Shown one piece after another: positions 7,806 to 10,980 of a DNA stretch of 10,980 nucleotides. Position numbers and translations under genes: made by a program. The notes beneath the pieces are model-generated. The model ran no database searches and was not told the DNA's origin. It saw nothing but the letters and a program-made list of their open reading frames with translations. Position 1 is the first letter of the stretch; each line of letters starts with the position of its first letter. Source of the stretch: Bacillota bacterium (GTDB lineage: Bacteria > Bacillota > Clostridia > Christensenellales > UBA1242); NCBI GenBank assembly GCA_009780625.1, contig WQZR01000029.1:1-10980 (forward strand), in the 5' to 3' direction.

Positions 7806-8354
7806 ATGGAAGAAGCAAAAGAAGCGACACCAATAAAAAGTTTTTCGCTTGAAGGAAAGTTTGGAACTTGGGCAAACATAATCATTGGTATTATTCTTGT
7901 TGGTGGTCTTGTTGCTATGTTTTTCATATTTCCGTTTCCTGTTGAAGCTATATTAAATGGTGATATTTCGGAGTTCTTGATTTATATGCTATTTGCATTG
8001 TTAGGGATTGGTATTGCTGTAGTGACTATTTTTGGCGGTCTTCTTACAAAATATCTAACTCTTAAAAAATTCGGTGGTGGCAAGTGTAAAATCCATTTTG
8101 GAAAATTTATAGAAGTTAAGGCTGAGTTTCCAGTTTCAAAGTGTGCTTACATAATGGGGGAAATTGTTTATCTAATCATTCCAGTGATTCTTGCCATTTT
8201 GTCGTTCTTCTTTTGGGGAGTTGCTCTATACTTGTCGCTTTTGTTCTTAGTTCCAAATTTGGTGACATATGCTATCACTTCGGTGTTTATTTTAAAACAA
8301 CCAAAAGGTAGTCGCTTCTTGCTTAAAGATGGCAAGATTGGGTCTTATAAATAA
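7806..8354 (+). CDS. Small multi-pass membrane protein, possibly DUF3267-like without HExxH
   Basis: A 182-residue integral membrane protein of unknown function. Hydrophobic segments are at about 23-44, 57-80, 118-135 and 138-163, with a short charged N-terminus, a Lys-rich loop (82-112) and the polar tail KQPKGSRFLLKDGKIGSYK. The order (helix, Gly-rich loop with a KFGGG run, paired helices, short polar tail) recalls DUF3267 putative zinc peptidases, but their HExxH motif is absent; the matching helix reads IFGGLLTKYLTLKKF. This link is inference from memory of the family and weak. The ATG at 7806 follows AAGGAG (7795-7800) by 5 nt and lies 13 nt after the gyrA stop, so the gene is probably translated from the gyrBA mRNA. 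There is no signal that ties it to topoisomerase function. Confidence 0.8.
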   Translation: MEEAKEATPIKSFSLEGKFGTWANIIIGIILVGGLVAMFFIFPFPVEAILNGDISEFLIYMLFALLGIGIAVVTIFGGLLTKYLTLKKFGGGKCKIHFGKFIEVKAEFPVSKCAYIMGEIVYLIIPVILAILSFFFWGVALYLSLLFLVPNLVTYAITSVFILKQPKGSRFLLKDGKIGSYK

Positions 8355-8380
8355 TTATACATAAAAATGAATAATAATAG

Positions 8381-8461
8381 ATAATGCAAGAATATGCAGA
8401 ATGTTGCATAAATATTGTCGAGGGAAATCGAGAAATGTTGAACCTTGTAGAGCTTTGTCGA
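8381..8461. repeat. 10-bp-phased short motifs in the 8355-8588 intergenic gap
   Basis: TGCA occurs at 8385, 8395 and 8405, then T-N-G-A at 8418 (TCGA), 8428 (TCGA), 8438 (TTGA), 8448 (TAGA) and 8458 (TCGA), all in exact 10-bp steps. TTGTCGA itself recurs 40 bp apart (8415-8421 and 8455-8461). The array would show one face of the helix to a binding protein, or it is a decayed 10-bp tandem repeat. No coding frame fits it. Confidence 0.4.
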
Positions 8462-8472
8462 AAGGTTTTTTT
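8440..8472 (+). terminator. Probable terminator of the gyrB-gyrA-membrane protein operon
   Basis: AACCTT (8441-8446) pairs with AAGGTT (8462-8467), with a further G-U pair at 8440/8468, followed by T's through 8472. The 15-nt loop and 6-bp stem make it weaker than the other terminators here. It lies 86 nt after the last gene of the operon. Confidence 0.45.
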
Positions 8473-8503
8473 GCGTGCCAAAAATGTGGCATAATTTGCC
8501 GAT

Positions 8504-8533
8504 TTGACACTTATTATAGTTCCTTTTTAAAAA
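8504..8533 (+). promoter_or_regulatory. Possible promoter for the 64-residue gene
   Basis: TTGACA (8504-8509) is a perfect -35 hexamer. The best -10 is TAAAAA (8528-8533), 18 bp away, or TTAAAA at 17 bp; both are poor. Just upstream, TGCCA and TGGCA (8477-8481, 8488-8492 region) and a following TGCC form small inverted repeats that could be an operator. Weak evidence. Confidence 0.3.
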
Positions 8534-8588
8534 TATTTGCGGTATATGTAGAAACGAGTTGGAAAGACTCTTAAAGGGGGAAGTGGAA

Positions 8589-8783
8589 ATGTTGACAAAA
8601 AGAAATGTTGATTCTTATTTATTCTATATGCTAAAGATTATTGGAACCAAACACAAGATTCAGGAACTTCATAAAATACGCAAAAGAAGCAGGCTCTTTT
8701 GGGGAACGTTTTTTGGCAAGGTTCTGAAATTGGAGAGGAGACTGATTAGGTTGACAAACATTGTGCGGGAAATTAAATATTAA
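8589..8783 (+). CDS. Small highly basic hypothetical protein (64 aa)
   Basis: I do not recognise this protein. It has 9 Lys and 8 Arg against 4 acidic residues, with alternating basic and bulky hydrophobic positions (LKIIGTKHKIQELHKIRKRS, then LFWGTFFGKVLKLERRLIRL) that suggest amphipathic helices; it could bind nucleic acid or a membrane surface. The ATG at 8589 is preferred because AAAGGGGG (8573-8580) lies 8 nt upstream; a TTG at 8559 in the same frame would add ten residues but would place that ribosome site inside the gene. TAA ends directly at a bidirectional terminator. The gene stands alone, convergent with rpsT. A good ribosome site and a closing terminator argue for a real gene; without homologs the call stays moderate. 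Confidence 0.5.
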   Translation: MLTKRNVDSYLFYMLKIIGTKHKIQELHKIRKRSRLFWGTFFGKVLKLERRLIRLTNIVREIKY

Positions 8784-8813
8784 AAAAAAGAAAGCGATTA
8801 TGCTTTCTTTTTT
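8784..8813. terminator. Bidirectional intrinsic terminator between the 64-aa gene and rpsT
   Basis: A perfect 12-bp stem pairs AAAAAAGAAAGC (8784-8795) with GCTTTCTTTTTT (8802-8813) around the 6-nt loop GATTAT. It gives a T-run on the plus strand and the equivalent on the minus strand, so it can stop both converging transcripts. The rpsT stop codon (8798-8800) lies in the loop. Confidence 0.85.
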
Positions 8814-9082
8814 GTTGCTGTGCTTTTGTTTGCAGCTTTTGCAAGACGGCTTTGAGTTCTTGCAGCTTTGTTTTTGTGAATCACGCCTTTTGTTGCAGCT
8901 TTATCAAGTCTTGATTGTGTTGCTTCTAGGCTTGCTGTAACAGTTTCTGGTTTCTTTGCAGTTGCTGTCACGTCTTTTGTTTTCTTAACGCTAGTTTTAA
9001 GGTTAGACTTTGTTTTTTTGTTCACCGCTGTTTTCTTTGCAATAACTCTGACTTTTTTCTGTGCAGATGTTGTGTTTGCCAT
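8798..9082 (-). CDS. rpsT: 30S ribosomal protein S20
   Basis: S20 is a primary 16S rRNA-binding protein of the small subunit. The 94-residue product is Lys/Ala/Thr-rich and starts MANTTSAQKKVRVIAKK, with the family features of an Ala-rich helical body, the GVIHKNKAARTQSRLAKA segment near the end (S20 usually reads G.IHKN.AAR.KSRL) and a basic tail. Length is slightly above the usual 80-90 because of a Thr/Lys-rich stretch at about 36-52. On the minus strand AAAGGAG lies just upstream of the ATG at 9082. It is transcribed alone, away from murI, from a promoter in the 110-bp divergent gap. Its last four codons are part of the shared terminator stem. Confidence 0.95.
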   Translation of the reverse strand: MANTTSAQKKVRVIAKKTAVNKKTKSNLKTSVKKTKDVTATAKKPETVTASLEATQSRLDKAATKGVIHKNKAARTQSRLAKAANKSTATKKKA

Positions 9083-9121
9083 GAGTGCTCCTTTGTTTTA
9101 TTCTAAAAAATACTATCGTAC

Positions 9122-9150
9122 AGTCTATCATGAAAACTTCTACTTAGCAA
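9122..9150 (-). promoter_or_regulatory. Promoter for rpsT, extended -10
   Basis: Read on the minus strand: TTGCTA (9150-9145), 17 bp, then TAGACT (9127-9122), with TG one base before the -10 (extended form). Transcription would begin about 33 nt before the rpsT start codon. No equally good plus-strand promoter for murI was found in this gap. Confidence 0.55.
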
Positions 9151-9192
9151 GCATTTTTTTATTTTAAACATAAGTTATAGTAAGGAGAACTT

Positions 9193-9924
9193 ATGCTTAG
9201 GAAAAAGAAGGTTGTTTGTTTTGTTGATAGTGGAGTTGGTGGGTTGACTATTGTCAAAAAGGCAAGGGCGAAATTTGATGACTCTAGAATCTTTTATTAT
9301 AGAGATATCAAAAACATGCCATATGGAAACAAAACAAAAGAAGAACTTTTCAAAAAAACTTTGGCTGTTGTTGAAAACTGTGTAAGAAAGGGGGCAACAA
9401 CCATTGTGATTGCATGTTCTACACAAAGCGTAAACTTTGTTGAGATGTATCGGCAAAGGTATAGAGACATCGAGTTTGTTCCAACAGAACTTCCAATCAT
9501 GACAGCAGTGAAGGAAAAGAAGAAAAACATTCTGGTTGTTTCAACAAAGCTGTCTAAGCCTGCAATAGAGAAGAAGTTTGAACATCTAGGCAACATCAAA
9601 TATCTAGCCCTTCCAAACCTGGCAAGCATTGTTGAGGATTATTATTCTAGAGTTTTGAAACTAGGGGGTGGTTTTTTGAAAGCAAGTGAACTTTCAAACG
9701 CATTGTCTTATGAAGCGGAGAAAACATTTGGTTATTATTCTTTTTTGAATGTTGCAAAGGGTGACATTTTGGAAGAAGTTAGAAAAGAGTTTGGCTACTA
9801 TCATAGTGCACAGAATTTCGACGCTGTGGTTCTTGCCTGCACGCACTATGAGTTTGTTCTTGATACATTTAAGGAAATCTTTAAAAGTGCAAAAATATAT
9901 CTTCCAGACATAAACATATGCTAA
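9193..9924 (+). CDS. murI: Glutamate racemase family protein (MurI-like), divergent
   Basis: MurI interconverts L- and D-glutamate for peptidoglycan using two cysteines. Seen here: VDSGVGGLTI (11-20) for the family's FDSGVGG, MPYGNKT (42-48), first catalytic-cysteine motif IACSTQS with Cys75 (usually ACNTAS), and second motif LACTHYEF with Cys216, Thr217 and His218 (usually GCTHYP). So both cysteines and the His are kept, but the Asn after the first cysteine is Ser. The usual G-V-x-x-P substrate-side segment is changed to FVPTELP. At 243 residues it is 20-30 shorter than usual: it stops just after the last strand, without the final helix. AAGGAG (9182-9187) is 5 nt before the ATG. mcsA follows after 9 nt. 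A related Asp/Glu racemase of different specificity is possible. Confidence 0.85.
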   Translation: MLRKKKVVCFVDSGVGGLTIVKKARAKFDDSRIFYYRDIKNMPYGNKTKEELFKKTLAVVENCVRKGATTIVIACSTQSVNFVEMYRQRYRDIEFVPTELPIMTAVKEKKKNILVVSTKLSKPAIEKKFEHLGNIKYLALPNLASIVEDYYSRVLKLGGGFLKASELSNALSYEAEKTFGYYSFLNVAKGDILEEVRKEFGYYHSAQNFDAVVLACTHYEFVLDTFKEIFKSAKIYLPDINIC

Positions 9925-9927
9925 AAT
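9917..9927 (+). promoter_or_regulatory. Extended -10 promoter for mcsA, overlapping the murI stop
   Basis: TATGCTAAAAT contains TGn plus the -10 hexamer TAAAAT (9922-9927), whose first three bases are the murI stop codon. The -35 region (ATCTTC, 9899-9904) is poor, which extended -10 promoters tolerate. A start 7 nt after the hexamer would fall at 9934, the A of the mcsA ATG. There is no Shine-Dalgarno sequence between here and that ATG. Confidence 0.5.
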
Positions 9928-9933
9928 ATAAAC

Positions 9934-10287
9934 ATGATTTGCACACAATGTTTTGTTAAAGAAGCATTTAAGAAGATTGAGATTATTGAGGACGGAGAGC
10001 CTAAATTTATCACGTTGTGTGTGGACTGCTTAAACATACGAAACAAGAAAGAAGCTTTCAGAGAACTGACAAACAGACCAGCAAGAAACAAAACAGAGCC
10101 AGCCAAACAAGAAGAGAAAAAAGAGGAAGAAGACCATATTTGTTCTTTTTGTGGGTTTAGTGAAAAAGACTTTAAAGAGTCTGGGTTTTTAGGTTGTGAG
10201 GAGTGCTATAAGCAGTTCATTAGTCTAAACGAAATTATTGACGTTTATCAGGGAAAGGGCGTCATACACAAGGGGAAAAGAATATAA
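9934..10287 (+). CDS. mcsA: McsA-type double zinc-ribbon activator of McsB, short form
   Basis: McsA binds and activates the protein-arginine kinase McsB in Gram-positive stress response and Clp-dependent proteolysis. The 117-residue product begins MICTQC as in McsA and has eight paired cysteines: C3-x2-C6, C29-x2-C32, C70-x2-C73 and C88-x2-C91, enough for two zinc ribbons. The end, GCEECYKQF with VIHKGKRI, matches the McsA pattern GC..CY..F followed by H.GK. The two ribbons are joined by a Lys/Glu-rich linker (~36-67). It lacks the C-terminal UVR-type helix pair of full-length (~180-residue) McsA. No ribosome binding site precedes the ATG; a leaderless mRNA from the promoter over the murI stop, or coupling to murI, could serve. 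mcsB follows with overlap. ctsR, the usual upstream partner, is not here. Confidence 0.85.
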   Translation: MICTQCFVKEAFKKIEIIEDGEPKFITLCVDCLNIRNKKEAFRELTNRPARNKTEPAKQEEKKEEEDHICSFCGFSEKDFKESGFLGCEECYKQFISLNEIIDVYQGKGVIHKGKRI

Positions 10288-10980
10288 AAAGAGTAAGACC
10301 GGAAAACTTAATAATATCAAGCAGGGTGCGTCTTGCTAGAAACTTTAGGGGTAAAGGTTTTTTCACTAATCTAAAAGACAAAGAGGCAGAAGACAATATT
10401 AGGGATGTTTATTATTCAATTAATGAAAGCAAAACCTTTGCACTTTACAAACTTGATGAACTTAAAGATTTAGATAAAAGTTTGATGGTGGAAAAACACT
10501 TGATTTCGAAGGCTCTTTTGGACTCTAAATGCGCAGCAGCAATCATCAACGACGATGAGACGATTTCGGTTATGGTGAACGAAGAAGACCACTTAAGGCT
10601 TCAGTGCATAACTCCGGGGCTAAGCCTTGGAATGGCTTATAGAAAAATCAATATTATAGACGACAAAATTTTGGAAGACTTCGAAATTGCATACGACGCG
10701 GCATATGGGTTTTTGACAACATGCATCACAAACGTTGGAACGGGAATGAGGGCAAGTGTTATGATGTTTCTTCCATCTCTCACAAGGCTGGACAGAATGG
10801 GGGAGATTTCAGAGATTGCAAAAAAATCGGGGCTAACAATCAGAGGTGAAAAAGGCGAAGGTTCTAAACCAGAAGGAAGCATATATCAATTTTCTAACGA
10901 CACAACTCTGGGTGTCTCTGAAACGGAAATCATCAGAACAATTGAAAAGGCTTGCGTTGACGTTGCAGCACTGGAGTTTA
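10284..10980 (+). CDS. mcsB: Protein-arginine kinase McsB, N-terminal part, apparent ATA start
   Basis: McsB phosphorylates arginines on proteins, marking them for ClpCP. About 232 residues are visible and the gene runs off the window. It has the guanido-kinase fold motifs: IISSRVRLARNF (10-21), VEKHLIS, NEEDHLRLQ (99-107), TCITNVGTGMRASVM with Cys147, and the loop RGEKGEGS (187-194). The C-terminal phosphoarginine-binding region is outside. No ATG, GTG, TTG or CTG occurs in this frame between the last upstream stop (TGA at 10239-10241) and the conserved SSR motif. I chose ATA at 10284 because it sits 7 nt after AGGGGA (10271-10276) and overlaps the mcsA TAA in the 4-nt manner (ATAA) that ATGA overlaps use. 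A -1 frameshift from mcsA, a non-AUG start elsewhere or a sequence error are the alternatives. Confidence 0.88.
   Translation, partial: MKRVRPENLIISSRVRLARNFRGKGFFTNLKDKEAEDNIRDVYYSINESKTFALYKLDELKDLDKSLMVEKHLISKALLDSKCAAAIINDDETISVMVNEEDHLRLQCITPGLSLGMAYRKINIIDDKILEDFEIAYDAAYGFLTTCITNVGTGMRASVMMFLPSLTRLDRMGEISEIAKKSGLTIRGEKGEGSKPEGSIYQFSNDTTLGVSETEIIRTIEKACVDVAALEF

Noticed and set aside
8559..8588. TTG start ten codons before the ATG of the 64-residue gene
   Set aside because: It has no ribosome site and would put AAAGGGGG inside the coding region.
9083..9192. CtsR operator or a good plus-strand promoter before murI
   Set aside because: No tandem GGTCAAA-type heptads and no -35/-10 pair of fair quality were found on the plus strand.
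1..10980. Possible UGA reassignment, because none of the nine visible stop codons is TGA
   Set aside because: Trp is encoded by TGG throughout, full-length families read without in-frame TGA, and nine genes are too few; low GC explains the TAA bias.

Overview
The window looks like a piece of an AT-rich Bacillota (Firmicutes) chromosome, probably from an uncultured Clostridia- or Bacilli-like lineage. The evidence is the Asp23-FakA gene pair, the McsA-McsB arginine-kinase pair, strong AGGAG-type ribosome binding sites, heavy AGA use for arginine, and hairpin plus T-run terminators. The standard genetic code fits: Trp is TGG, stops are TAA or TAG, and no in-frame TGA is needed. I see no mobile element, CRISPR array, tRNA or rRNA.

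Layout. (1) 1-1964, plus strand: the 3' end of an Asp23/Gls24-family gene, then fakA (DAK2-type fatty acid kinase), closed by a GAAA-tetraloop terminator. (2) 1965-2221: a non-coding gap rich in inverted repeats, ending in a clear extended -10 promoter for gyrB. (3) 2222-8354: gyrB, gyrA and a small membrane protein, spaced 12-13 nt apart and probably one operon. GyrA has a roughly 380-residue Glu-rich N-terminal extension with a duplicated module, a serine at the conserved acidic quinolone-region position, and no recognisable GyrA box. (4) 8355-8588: an AT-rich gap with 10-bp-phased motifs and a weak terminator. (5) 8589-8783: a 64-residue very basic orphan protein, convergent with rpsT on the minus strand. 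The two share one bidirectional hairpin, and the rpsT stop codon lies in its loop. (6) 9193-10980, plus strand: a murI-like racemase, a reduced mcsA and the first part of mcsB. mcsA seems to have its own extended -10 promoter over the murI stop codon, placing the likely transcription start at the ATG (a leaderless mRNA). mcsB has no ATG/GTG/TTG/CTG before its first conserved motif; an ATA overlapping the mcsA stop is the best-placed start.

Functionally these are mostly housekeeping genes: envelope stress and fatty acid kinase, DNA supercoiling, ribosomal protein S20, peptidoglycan D-glutamate supply and protein-arginine phosphorylation quality control. The unusual content is in how they are built: the acidic GyrA extension, the structured gyrB upstream region, and the non-standard initiation signals of mcsA and mcsB.
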